A stretch of DNA of 15,558 nt from Dehalococcoidia bacterium (GCA_002730485.1 PCAH01000154.1:1-15558), one strand, 5' to 3'. Counted from the first letter of the stretch, positions 5,988-13,139 are shown. Notes: a model not told the origin generated them from the letters alone. Numbers and translations: made by a program.

Positions 5988-8261
5988 TTAGGACGAGAGG
6001 CCCAGGGCAGACAGGGCAGCGTCGCTGTTCGGAACGCTGATCCCTGATTCTTGGAACATTTCCCGAAGTTTCCTCGATACAGCCCCGTCAGGTGAGGTAC
6101 CCTCGCTGCGGTGGGCTTCCAAGTCGGTTAGGGTGTCATAGGGTTGGTCCACATTCCAATAGAAGGAAAGCAGCCAGGTTAGCTCCCGTTCATTGTTGGG
6201 AACGGGGATATCGGTGATGTCATAGATGTTGTTGAACACCTTGGTGTAACGGAGTATTCCAGCCTTGTCTGCGGAGCTCTCGCCGTAGAACCTTCGTCGG
6301 CTCAACTCGGTGATGCGCTGCGCGTAGTCGGCGTCTCCGTAGATGTTCTTCGGCAGCCACTCGGTGCGGAGGTCAACCACTTCGTTGCCATTCTCATCGA
6401 CGATGGCAACGGCGGCGTCAGAACCCAACTCGGGTTCGTATTCGAACTTCACGGCGTCTCGAAGCAGCGCTTCCTGAAGCATCAGTGTCAGGTCCCGCGG
6501 GATCTTCTTGTATCGGTCACCGGTGGCTGCGCTGTTGCTGTCTGCGCCCACGCCGCCGGTATTGAATACGAAGTACTGTTGGTTCAGGCCGCCCTCTTCT
6601 ATCTTCTTGACGATGTTGTAGAGGTTGTTGGCGTTCTCGTCTTCCAGGCCGATGATGAACGGGTCAGAGAAGTACTCAACATAAGGCTGGCCAATGACAC
6701 CGATGGCGGCACCCATCTGGACCGCTTCACCGTACATCAAGCTCCTGATGTATTGATCGGCAGAAAGTCGGCGCAACGGCGGCACTACGGTGTTCTGGCG
6801 CATCACGGCCTGCCAGAATACCTGGTCGGTATCTTCCATTGGTACGTGAACGCCCGCAGTCTCTCGGCCTCCGGTGATCCTGCCCAGGATGTCGTTGGCG
6901 CCCTTTCTGGCCACCAACCGGGTGCGGGAGAGGGTTACTCGCATGTTGCGGACCGGGTTTGCGAGGAAATTGGGCTTATAGGAGGACATGTCGATTGGCA
7001 CGTTCTCCAACGTCTCTTCGGAGTTGGGGTCTTGGTCGGTGCCGCGAACGGACTCGAATGTGATCGGGTCTTCTGCGTGGTTGAGGCCAAACGGCATGGC
7101 GTACATGTTGTTTTCTGTGCCGTCGATGCCGTAGTAGATGGTGGACTGCTTGCCGTCTTTGTCTACCTTTATGGGGTCTTTCAATTCCTGCAGCAGGACA
7201 ATGTCGTCGTTCATGGGGTAGACGCCTTCATCGGCGTCGGTCTTTAAGTTGAGCTTCTTGGCCAGTTCACTGTTGGCCAGCTCCAGCATGATGGTGAGGG
7301 TGCTCTTGCCGTGGAGGGATGGTCCAACGGTAATCAGTGCGGTGTTCTTCGTCTGGTCAGCTAGTGTCTTCGCTCGGGCCATGCTCAGTGCGGCTTGGAT
7401 GGCCAGGCCGTCTTTCTCTTTGACCAGGAACATGGCGATGGATAGGGGACCCATCTTGTGTTCGCCAACGTAGTCAAAGCCCAGGTGCAGTGAGAGGCCG
7501 CGGGTGGGTGCCTTGAAGACTAGCTGGGTGAACCCTTGGTCAGTGAGGCGCTTCTTGAGCTCTTCGGGCAGTCCCAGGTCTTCCATCCAGTGGGGCAGAG
7601 ACACCTCGAGGATGTCTGGCTTCTGTCGTGCGATCTCTTCAGTGGCCGGGAAGGTAAGTTGCCGCCACATCATGGGTATCTGCATGTACTTGGTGCCAAA
7701 AAGCATCTGGCGGGCGTGGAATGAGCGTCCTGGAGCATCGGCCACCTGGCGGTCCGACTGGACGATGGTGTCGCCAGAGGCCAGTTTCTCTTCCATGAAT
7801 TTATTGATGTAGGCGAAGACCTCGGTGAATAACGTCTGGTTTTCGCTGGAGAACACCACACCGTCACGGTTCTTGGCGAACCCGTCGATGAAGTACATTG
7901 TCAGGTCGGGGCGGCGTACCACACCCAATTGGCTGAAGAACGCGTAGCCGCCAGTGTCCAACCGGACGACCACTCCGGGCCAGGCGCGGCCTGCCGCTTT
8001 TCCGGCGGCATTGGCTACTTCAGCTTCTTTTTCTATGATTCCAGCTTCACTCAAGAAAGCTTGTTGCTCGGCCTCTGGGAGATCTTGGAGCACGTTCATG
8101 TGGCCAACGAGCCATTCTTGGGAAGGGTTGTTAAAGGCCGAGTCGGGCTTGTGACCTTGTTGGGCCAAAGCAACCAGACGATCAAGTTCTTTTACGAATG
8201 CTGGTACGGCTGTTGGGCCAGCAAGGGAGGAGCCAGCAGGCGGTTGTTTTTGGGGACTCAT
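5988..8261 (-). CDS. PEPCK-fold ATPase, divergent (PEP carboxykinase-like)
   Basis: This 757-aa protein shares the core of ATP-type phosphoenolpyruvate carboxykinase but is about 200 residues longer and clearly altered. Blocks that line up by eye are FDYVGEHKMGPLSIAMFLV (262-280, compare YAGEMKKG in PckA), the P-loop GPSLHGKST (313-321, compare GLSGTGKTT), NDDIVLL (351-357, compare GDDEHGW), ENNMYAMPFG (383-392, compare the EIYNAIRFG region) and FNTGGVG (566-572, compare VNTGWSG). Two metal ligands of E. coli PckA appear lost: Lys213 becomes Met270, and no His lies in 285-300 where His232 should be. An obvious GRSPKDK substrate motif is also missing. It should therefore bind ATP, but I doubt it makes PEP. 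ATG start at 8261 with only a weak ribosome site (GGAAT). Confidence 0.7.
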   Translation of the reverse strand: MSPQKQPPAGSSLAGPTAVPAFVKELDRLVALAQQGHKPDSAFNNPSQEWLVGHMNVLQDLPEAEQQAFLSEAGIIEKEAEVANAAGKAAGRAWPGVVVRLDTGGYAFFSQLGVVRRPDLTMYFIDGFAKNRDGVVFSSENQTLFTEVFAYINKFMEEKLASGDTIVQSDRQVADAPGRSFHARQMLFGTKYMQIPMMWRQLTFPATEEIARQKPDILEVSLPHWMEDLGLPEELKKRLTDQGFTQLVFKAPTRGLSLHLGFDYVGEHKMGPLSIAMFLVKEKDGLAIQAALSMARAKTLADQTKNTALITVGPSLHGKSTLTIMLELANSELAKKLNLKTDADEGVYPMNDDIVLLQELKDPIKVDKDGKQSTIYYGIDGTENNMYAMPFGLNHAEDPITFESVRGTDQDPNSEETLENVPIDMSSYKPNFLANPVRNMRVTLSRTRLVARKGANDILGRITGGRETAGVHVPMEDTDQVFWQAVMRQNTVVPPLRRLSADQYIRSLMYGEAVQMGAAIGVIGQPYVEYFSDPFIIGLEDENANNLYNIVKKIEEGGLNQQYFVFNTGGVGADSNSAATGDRYKKIPRDLTLMLQEALLRDAVKFEYEPELGSDAAVAIVDENGNEVVDLRTEWLPKNIYGDADYAQRITELSRRRFYGESSADKAGILRYTKVFNNIYDITDIPVPNNERELTWLLSFYWNVDQPYDTLTDLEAHRSEGTSPDGAVSRKLREMFQESGISVPNSDAALSALGLSS

Positions 8262-8290
8262 CTATTCCGATTCCGTATTAAATAAGATGG

Positions 8291-8327
8291 GTTACTGTGC
8301 TGCCATCGTTGGGCTAGCACCAGTAAC
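8291..8327 (-). promoter_or_regulatory. Leader hairpin upstream of the PEPCK-fold gene
   Basis: GTTACTGTGCT (8291-8301) pairs with AGCACCAGTAAC (8316-8327) over 11 bp with one bulged base and a 14-nt loop. It falls between the proposed promoter (8358-8386) and the ATG at 8261, so it would be in the 5' leader of the transcript. No U tract follows, so it is not a simple terminator. Its role is unknown. Confidence 0.45.
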
Positions 8328-8357
8328 TCGGCAGGCATAACGCACAGAGCCGACAGT

Positions 8358-8386
8358 ATGCTACATCCTACCTATGCTGGAGTCAA
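8358..8386 (-). promoter_or_regulatory. Candidate sigma-70 promoter for the PEPCK-fold gene
   Basis: On the minus strand, TTGACT (8381-8386) and TAGCAT (8358-8363) are separated by 17 bp. The -35 is strong (5 of 6) and the -10 weak (4 of 6). It would give a leader of about 90 nt. Confidence 0.45.
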
Positions 8387-8674
8387 AAGCCCGCCGTGAA
8401 TTCTACGTGCCTGGCATGCGGTGAAATTTGGCAATCAGGCGCCAGCCCTTTCCTATTTCTCTATATGAGACGTATGCAGACCCATAGGAGGGGGCATCAA
8501 AGGCACGATTTTTGCCAATTGTTTTGTTGGGAGTTCGCCGTCGTTCTAGCAGGGAAGGCGGCGTTTCTTGGGGGATGTTTCAGCACCGATTTCTTGTTGA
8601 ACGGAGACCTTGGATTTAGTCCAACGAGTGCCTCTTACCGGTCTGCTCATTGGTCGTCAGCGGAAAACTTAGAA

Positions 8675-8703
8675 TTGCCTTTGCAGCGGGTTACTGTTAT
8701 GAT
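8675..8703 (+). promoter_or_regulatory. Candidate sigma-70 promoter for the greA-fusion gene
   Basis: TTGCCT (8675-8680) and TATGAT (8698-8703) are separated by 17 bp. Both hexamers are reasonable, but the leader to the GTG at 8953 would be about 240 nt, which is long, so a closer promoter may exist. Confidence 0.35.
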
Positions 8704-8952
8704 TTTATAGTGTTTTGTACATCCTTTTAGTGCGAACTAGGCGTGCAATCCACTTGGTACCCCTTGATAAGCATACTGTGAAGATTCCGGAAACAGGGTT
8801 CTGAATCACGGCCCTCCGGAAACCTCCTCAAAGCATTTTCGGCACTCCGGCCAGTCCCTACATTACATAGCGGCATCATGGCGCACGTTTACGATAGCTG
8901 ATTATCGACTGAAGACTTAACTGGAAGACTTACTGAAGGTGGAGGTACTTGA

Positions 8953-9783
8953 GTGACGACCGAGCAAAGCCCCTTAATTTCTGAAGCATTGACCCATTTT
9001 GTGGCAGCCAAGAAATCCCCAAAAGCAGTTCAGCAGAGTCATCAAGAACTGGGCCGTTTTGTGGCCTGGTGTGGGCGGGAACGTAAAGTTTCTGAACTAG
9101 CCCCCTCGGAAGTTGCTGAATATGCACAGCAGATCGGTCTTGGCGGAGCCGAGTCCGCAAGCCGCCTAGGCCCCGTCAAGGTCTTCCTTGCATATTGGAA
9201 AGACCAAGGATGGATTGAAAACGGATTGGCATCACACCTCAGAGTCCCCCGCACCCGACGTACTACAGCCACAACGGCAAAGACCAGCACCCGCACCAAC
9301 GGTCGTTCAGGTCCCACCGGCAGCCAATTGACCCAGGAAGGCTATGACCGATTGGTCAGTCAACTGGATGATCTCAAGGATCAGCGGGCACTGGTGCTGG
9401 AAGATATTAAAAGGGCCATGGCCGACAAGGACTTCCGCGAAAACGCACCGCTGGACGCCGCCAAAGACCAGCAGGGAATCGTTGAGCTCCGCATCCGTGA
9501 GTTGGAAGCAAGCATCAACAACGCGCAGATCCTCCCTGAGGGTGTCTCGTCCAAGGTGGCCCGGTCCGCAGTAGGCGCCAAGGTGACCTTGAAGGACACC
9601 AACTCCGGCAAAACCGTTGCCTACACCCTGGTAGATGTCCGAGAAGCGGATGTCTCAGAAGGCAAGATCTCCACCACCTCCCCCGTCGGTCAGGCCCTGC
9701 TTGATCGAACGGTCGGCGAGGAAGTTACCATCAACGTCCCGAAGGGAACCCTACGGTACCGGGTCCAGCGTATCACCGGCTAG
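8953..9783 (+). CDS. greA: GreA transcript cleavage factor fused to an integrase-type SAM-like domain
   Basis: This 276-aa protein has two parts. Residues about 124-276 are a full-length GreA, which enters the RNA polymerase secondary channel and stimulates cleavage of backtracked RNA. The coiled coil starts at LTQEGYDRL (126-134), and its tip keeps the two acidic residues in DFREN (Asp160, Glu163). The C-terminal FKBP-like domain has ISTTSPVGQALLDRTVGEE (239-257). Residues about 7-100 look like the N-terminal core-binding (SAM-like) domain of tyrosine recombinases: a helical segment with SPKAVQQSHQELGRFVAWC (22-40), VKVFLAYWKDQGWIENGLASHL (75-96) and a closing RVPR (97-100). No recombinase catalytic domain follows. 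A basic Thr/Arg/Ser linker (101-123) joins the parts. Start: GTG 8953, with GGAGG 7 nt upstream. The frame is continuous with no sign of an assembly join. Confidence 0.88.
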   Translation: MTTEQSPLISEALTHFVAAKKSPKAVQQSHQELGRFVAWCGRERKVSELAPSEVAEYAQQIGLGGAESASRLGPVKVFLAYWKDQGWIENGLASHLRVPRTRRTTATTAKTSTRTNGRSGPTGSQLTQEGYDRLVSQLDDLKDQRALVLEDIKRAMADKDFRENAPLDAAKDQQGIVELRIRELEASINNAQILPEGVSSKVARSAVGAKVTLKDTNSGKTVAYTLVDVREADVSEGKISTTSPVGQALLDRTVGEEVTINVPKGTLRYRVQRITG

Positions 9784-9815
9784 ACCATCTCCTGGGTACT
9801 AGATTTAGAGCCTAT

Positions 9816-9849
9816 AAAGGCCGCCCCGATCCGTCGGGCTAGCCTTTTT
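9816..9849 (+). terminator. Rho-independent terminator of the greA-fusion gene
   Basis: AAAGGC (9816-9821) and CCCCGA pair with TCGGG and GCCTTT across a small internal mismatch, followed by a T run (9845-9849). It starts 33 bp after the stop codon. Confidence 0.8.
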
Positions 9850-9932
9850 CTTTGCCGAATTATGAGCAGGCCAATGACCTGTAAATGACTGGCCATAAAA
9901 CCAAGCAGTTTGAGTGCTCAAAAATGGCAAAT

Positions 9933-9963
9933 AAAAGGCACCCCATTTTCTGGGGTGCCTTTT
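9933..9963. terminator. Terminator of the peroxiredoxin gene (bidirectional)
   Basis: AAAAGGCACCCCA (9933-9945) pairs perfectly over 13 bp with TGGGGTGCCTTTT (9951-9963). It lies 31 bp past the peroxiredoxin stop on the minus strand, where it ends in TTTTATTT, and can also back up the greA terminator on the plus strand. Confidence 0.85.
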
Positions 9964-9994
9964 CATATCTGGAGTCCGGGATTAACTGATCGGA

Positions 9995-10459
9995 TTACGC
10001 GTTCAGCTTATCGACCACCCCAAATATATCGACTGGGTCTGGAAGAGTCCCGGGCTCATATTCCTCGCGGAACTGAATCACGCCCTCTTTATCAATGATG
10101 ATCACGGCGCGTTTGCTGGCTCCGCGTTCTTCGTTGTAAAGATCGTAGGCTTTGCTCACTTCACCCTTGGGATGAAAGTCAGACAACTCCGGGTATGGGA
10201 GTCCACCCATGGCCGTGCTCCATGCCCTGTGGGATGGAACTGTGTCGCAACTGATGCCCAGAACCTGAGCATTACTATCCTCGTACCGTTTGTACTCCGA
10301 ACGGAACGAGGTTGCTTGCGTCGTTCAACCAGCGGTGAAATCGAACACGTGGAAGGAAAGGACAACTATCTTCTTGCCCTTGTAATCGCTAAGGGATATA
10401 TCCCCGTCAGCGGCAGGGAGTTTAAATTCGGGGGCTACTTCGCCAACTTGACCCGCCAT
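9995..10459 (-). CDS. Selenocysteine-containing peroxiredoxin (AhpC/TSA family), in-frame UGA at codon 45
   Basis: Read through its single in-frame TGA (10325-10327), this is a complete 154-residue thioredoxin-fold peroxiredoxin that would reduce peroxides. The N-terminal part has VGEVAPEFKLP (5-15) and the strand KKIVVLSFHVFDFTAG (29-44). Residue 45 is the TGA, exactly where the peroxidatic Cys of the family motif (DFTxxC) belongs. The remainder, VLGISCD (66-72), GLPYPELSDF (86-95) and KRAVIIIDKEG (116-126, with the conserved Arg117), is typical and in the same frame. Cys71 is the only ordinary cysteine. A SECIS-like hairpin follows the TGA. ATG 10459 is chosen over ATG 10510 because AGGTGG precedes it, and a TATAAT at 10519-10524 would leave almost no leader for the longer form. 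Standard gene callers would split it at the TGA. A nonsense mutation is the alternative, but position and hairpin argue against it. Confidence 0.87.
10279..10311 (-). promoter_or_regulatory. Bacterial SECIS-like stem-loop for selenocysteine insertion
   Basis: On the coding (minus) strand, CCTCGT-T-CCGTT pairs with AACGG-T-ACGAGG: 6 bp, a single U-U mismatch, then 5 bp, closed by the 9-nt loop CGGAGTACA. The stem begins 13 nt after the TGA and the loop 25 nt after it. As I recall, bacterial SECIS elements need an apical loop about 16-37 nt from the UGA with a G among its first two bases. Here the second loop base is G. It should recruit SelB with Sec-tRNA. Confidence 0.82.
10325..10327 (-). 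other. In-frame TGA read as selenocysteine (Sec45)
   Basis: This TGA replaces the peroxidatic cysteine codon of the peroxiredoxin. The flanking reading frames (10328-10459 and 9995-10324) are in the same frame and together make one complete domain. accDA in this window uses TGA as a normal stop, so a genome-wide recoding is unlikely. Confidence 0.85.
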
Positions 10460-10518
10460 ATTCCCACCTTTTGAATTGAGATTTGGACCCAATGGAAACA
10501 TCGAGCCCATGGGCGCAG

Positions 10519-10524
10519 ATTATA
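10519..10524 (-). promoter_or_regulatory. Candidate -10 box for the selenoperoxiredoxin gene
   Basis: A perfect TATAAT on the minus strand lies about 60 nt upstream of the ATG at 10459. No strong -35 is found at 16-18 bp spacing, so the call rests on the -10 and its position. Confidence 0.5.
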
Positions 10525-10572
10525 CCCCACAATTCGCCGATGAACACCAATATTAATGACACTTGGGACGAA

Positions 10573-10600
10573 TTGGCGGTCCGGTACACCGTGATATACT
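10573..10600 (+). promoter_or_regulatory. Extended -10 promoter for the beta-CASP nuclease gene
   Basis: TTGGCG (10573-10578) is followed after 16 bp by TATACT (10595-10600), preceded by TGA (10592-10594), an extended -10 motif. The start codon is 65 bp downstream of the -10. Confidence 0.65.
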
Positions 10601-10665
10601 CGGCTGCGTCGTTTCCAGGGATTCTTCCTGGATTCTTTTGTGATATTTGATGTGGGGGCTGTGCA

Positions 10666-11655
10666 GTGCAGGCGGTGTTCAAAAGCGGAGTCTATCTGCC
10701 CGACCTGGACCTTTGGATGGATTCAACCAGAAAGCGTGAATTCAGCCTGATTTCCCACGCCCACTCCGACCACACGGCGCGCCATATCAAGCCAGTTCTC
10801 ACCCCGGAAACCGCCAACCTGCTGGGCGATTATCTTCAGAAATCAGACCCCATCCTGCTTCCATACCACGAGCCCTACGAGACCCCGGCCTACACCATGA
10901 CCCTGCATCCCGCTGGCCACTGCCTTGGCTCGGCTCAAGCGTTGGTCGTATCCAAAGAGACCGGCGAAAGGCTGCTCTACACCGGCGATATCAAAAGCCG
11001 CAAAAGCCCGACCAATGAACCTCTGGAGCCGGTGTCCTGTGACACATTGGTAATCGAGTCCACCTACGGACGACCTGAGTATGTGTTCCCACCCGAGGAA
11101 CAGGTTCTGGAGACCGCCTACAAGACCCTTAGGATGTGGCTTTCCAGGGGCAACCGTCCGTTGATCCAGGGTTGGCGGTTGGGCAAGTCTCAAGAACTGC
11201 TGCACCACCTGTTGGGTGAAGGTTTCGACGTCATGGTCGAGGAAAGTATCTACCAGGGCACCCAGATATACCTGGAAGCTGGAGTGGAATTTCCAGGTCA
11301 GGTGAAGCTGTTTGAGGGCGAATGGCCGGAGGGCTGGGTGCTGATGTTCCCCCCTGGCAAACGGCGTGAAGCCCTGAAAGAGTTCCGTGGTAAGCGGACC
11401 CTAGAGATGACCGGCTGGGCGACATCCGGCAGCATGCCGTGGGGCCGTGGCGCTGATGCCAGCCTGCCCTACAGCGACCATCCTGATTTCAACGAATTGG
11501 TGGAGTACGTTCAGACCGTTTCGCCGAAACAGGTCTACACGGTGAATGGCTTTCCAGAGTTATCGACTCGCCTTCGTGAATTGGGCTACCCAGCGGTGCA
11601 TCTAAATGACAAGGGCCAGCAGCAGGACAGTGGCTTCCAGATGAAGCTGGTTTAG
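10666..11655 (+). CDS. Metallo-beta-lactamase fold beta-CASP exonuclease (COG1236-like)
   Basis: This 329-aa metal-dependent nuclease is of the beta-CASP group, which includes RNA 3'-end processing enzymes and the ligase-associated DNA exonucleases. Visible motifs are HAHSDH (31-36), the third-motif histidine in HPAGHCLGS (His85), TGDIKSRKS with Asp108, the beta-CASP motif A acid in ESTYG (Glu131) and motif B in YSDHPDF (His272). At motif C, where relatives read roughly THG or VHG, this protein has TVNGF, so Asn294 replaces a residue that is a zinc ligand in characterised members. The overall layout with the GW-x-SGS segment and SDHPDF near the C-terminus resembles the DNA exonuclease branch, but no DNA ligase gene is nearby. 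Start: GTG at 10666, with GGGGG 7 nt upstream. It ends 13 bp before the convergent transporter gene. Confidence 0.85.
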   Translation: MQAVFKSGVYLPDLDLWMDSTRKREFSLISHAHSDHTARHIKPVLTPETANLLGDYLQKSDPILLPYHEPYETPAYTMTLHPAGHCLGSAQALVVSKETGERLLYTGDIKSRKSPTNEPLEPVSCDTLVIESTYGRPEYVFPPEEQVLETAYKTLRMWLSRGNRPLIQGWRLGKSQELLHHLLGEGFDVMVEESIYQGTQIYLEAGVEFPGQVKLFEGEWPEGWVLMFPPGKRREALKEFRGKRTLEMTGWATSGSMPWGRGADASLPYSDHPDFNELVEYVQTVSPKQVYTVNGFPELSTRLRELGYPAVHLNDKGQQQDSGFQMKLV

Positions 11656-11668
11656 ACTCTAGGGACGA

Positions 11669-12886
11669 CTACCAGATGAAAGCCGCCACCAGGAGAGCCC
11701 CGGCGCCTAGCGGCAGAAACCTGCCGATGTAGATGATCCAGTTGTTTGGCAGCCTGGAATTCATCGAGGCCAGAAGGTCAGCTTTTGGTATGAGCCAAGC
11801 GATCAGAGCGGCACCCATAATGCCTGCCACGATCACCACTCCCGACCCGGCTATCTGGTCCATCAGATCAAGAAACGGCTTGCCGTCTAGTTCCAAACCC
11901 GCAGAGGTGAAGCTCAATGCGGATGGAATCCCCAACACCGTGACGACCACTACTCCTATGGCGGCGGCGGTCCATTTGGGAATTCGAAACTCATCTCGGA
12001 TCGGGGCCAGGACCACCGCCAATCCTCCGGTGCACGAAGTGAATGCAGCCAGAAATAACAGGCTGAAGAACACTATGCTGATCGCTCTACCTGCCGCTAG
12101 ATCTCCAAACACCGCCGGAAATGCTGTGAAAGATAGTTGGCTGCCAGTTTCAGGGACGATCCCAAAGGTGAACACGATGGGGAAGACCATCAGTCCGGCC
12201 AGGATAGATACAAAGGAGTTGGTGGCAACTATGGCCGCAGAGGACGCAATGATGTTGACTCCCCTGGGCGTGTAACTCCCATAGGTGATCAGCAACGCAA
12301 GTCCGATGCTCAGGGAATAGAAGGCCTGTCCCGCTGCCATTCGCCAGGTCTTGGCCTGAAGGAATATCTCCGAGTCAAAACTGAAATAGAAGTCATTGGA
12401 CCGGCCAGCCCCATCAAGGGTCTGGGAATAGACGGCCAGACTTGCCACTCCGACAACCAATAGCGGCAGCATGACACGGCTGATCTTTTCTATGTACTCG
12501 ATCCCGTTCCACATCACGGCCAGAACTAGGACCGCCACGATGATGAAATACCACAGGGAGGCGTAGCCGGACGTGAACTCATCAAACGTGCCAAGGGACC
12601 CTCTGATCGCGTCCACCGTGTAACCTAGAGTCCAGCCGGTCACCACAAAGTAGTAGCTCATGATCGCCACGGTCAGAGCGACCAGAAGCCAGCCAACCCA
12701 AGGCCCCCAGCGTTGGTTGATGTGACGGAACGTTCCAACGGGACCTCGGCTGGCAAGGTTGCCTGCGCTCGATTCCAGGATCATGATGGGCAGCCCGATG
12801 GCCAGGATACAGATGGCATAGGCGACGATGAATGTGCCCCCACCGTTCTGCCCAACCATGTAGGGAAAACGCCAGATGTTGCCCAA
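11669..12886 (-). CDS. Neurotransmitter:sodium symporter (SNF/LeuT) family transporter, N-terminus out of frame
   Basis: The intact 405 codons encode most of a LeuT-fold Na+-coupled symporter for amino acids or related small amines in the cytoplasmic membrane. The TM1 signature GNIWRFPYMVGQNGGG (2-17) opens the frame, the LPIMILESSAGN segment (32-43) follows, and TM6 is seen in FYSLSIGLALLITYGSY (189-205). About ten further hydrophobic segments run to the C-terminus. The frame can only start at TTG 12886, which cuts through TM1, since the family needs about 20-40 residues before this motif. Those residues exist upstream in this frame (WSSQTIFIIASIAGVVG, from 12937) but with no start codon. 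The likely true N-terminus (MENPKTTSEM, ATG 13002) is in another frame. It is either a frameshifted pseudogene or an assembly error. Confidence 0.88.
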   Translation of the reverse strand: MGNIWRFPYMVGQNGGGTFIVAYAICILAIGLPIMILESSAGNLASRGPVGTFRHINQRWGPWVGWLLVALTVAIMSYYFVVTGWTLGYTVDAIRGSLGTFDEFTSGYASLWYFIIVAVLVLAVMWNGIEYIEKISRVMLPLLVVGVASLAVYSQTLDGAGRSNDFYFSFDSEIFLQAKTWRMAAGQAFYSLSIGLALLITYGSYTPRGVNIIASSAAIVATNSFVSILAGLMVFPIVFTFGIVPETGSQLSFTAFPAVFGDLAAGRAISIVFFSLLFLAAFTSCTGGLAVVLAPIRDEFRIPKWTAAAIGVVVVTVLGIPSALSFTSAGLELDGKPFLDLMDQIAGSGVVIVAGIMGAALIAWLIPKADLLASMNSRLPNNWIIYIGRFLPLGAGALLVAAFIW

Positions 12887-13002
12887 GCCGACAACTCCGG
12901 CGATGGACGCGATGATGAAGATGGTCTGTGATGACCATACAGGTCGCGCCGAGTCCCTTCGGCAACCTGGGCCATTTCGGATGTGGTCTTGGGGTTTTCC
13001 AT
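12887..13002 (-). pseudogene. Out-of-frame N-terminal segment of the symporter gene
   Basis: ATG 13002 opens a frame reading MENPKTTSEMAQVAEGTRRDL and then goes wrong. Skipping the two bases at 12938-12939 (TA on the minus strand) gives RRDLWSSQTIFIIASIAG, a normal start of TM1 for the family, running in frame into the main reading frame. The gene is therefore shifted by two bases gained or one lost near 12938. A TATACT at 13044-13049 (minus strand) could be the -10 for this start. Confidence 0.7.
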
Positions 13003-13139
13003 GGATCGCCCGGGTAAATCTCCAGAGGTTGATACTGGCGGATAGTATATCTGGAACGCAGCGGTGATAGTTCGGGTAATATAAGTTTCTACGAAGACAG
13101 TTGTGGCAATGCCCTATCGATTAAGGAGAGTTTCTAGCT

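Larger units (their letters stand above)
8262..8952. other. Long divergent intergenic region
   Basis: These 691 bp lie between the divergent PEPCK-fold and greA-fusion genes. They contain a candidate promoter for each gene and a leader hairpin, described separately. A near-repeat TCCGGAAAC occurs twice about 38 bp apart (near 8788 and 8816), and its TTCCGG core is itself palindromic, so a local hairpin is possible there. The frame at 8396-8710 (104 codons, GTG start, no ribosome site) resembles nothing I know, and I do not call it a gene. No tRNA or other known RNA was seen. Confidence 0.5.

Noticed and set aside
8396..8710. 104-codon frame in the divergent gap
   Set aside because: GTG start without ribosome site, no recognisable domain, and composition typical of noncoding DNA.
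8780..8830. Repeated TCCGGAAAC motifs as an operator or riboswitch
   Set aside because: Only two copies with a short palindromic core. Pairing is weak and no known riboswitch pattern fits.
10325..10327. Genome-wide recoding of TGA to an amino acid
   Set aside because: accDA ends with TGA just after its natural C-terminus, and tryptophans in the genes are encoded by TGG, so TGA works as a stop.
9995..10510. Peroxiredoxin as two separate genes or a plain pseudogene
   Set aside because: There is only one stop, in the same frame, exactly at the catalytic cysteine and followed by a SECIS-like hairpin. Both flanks are well conserved with no other damage.
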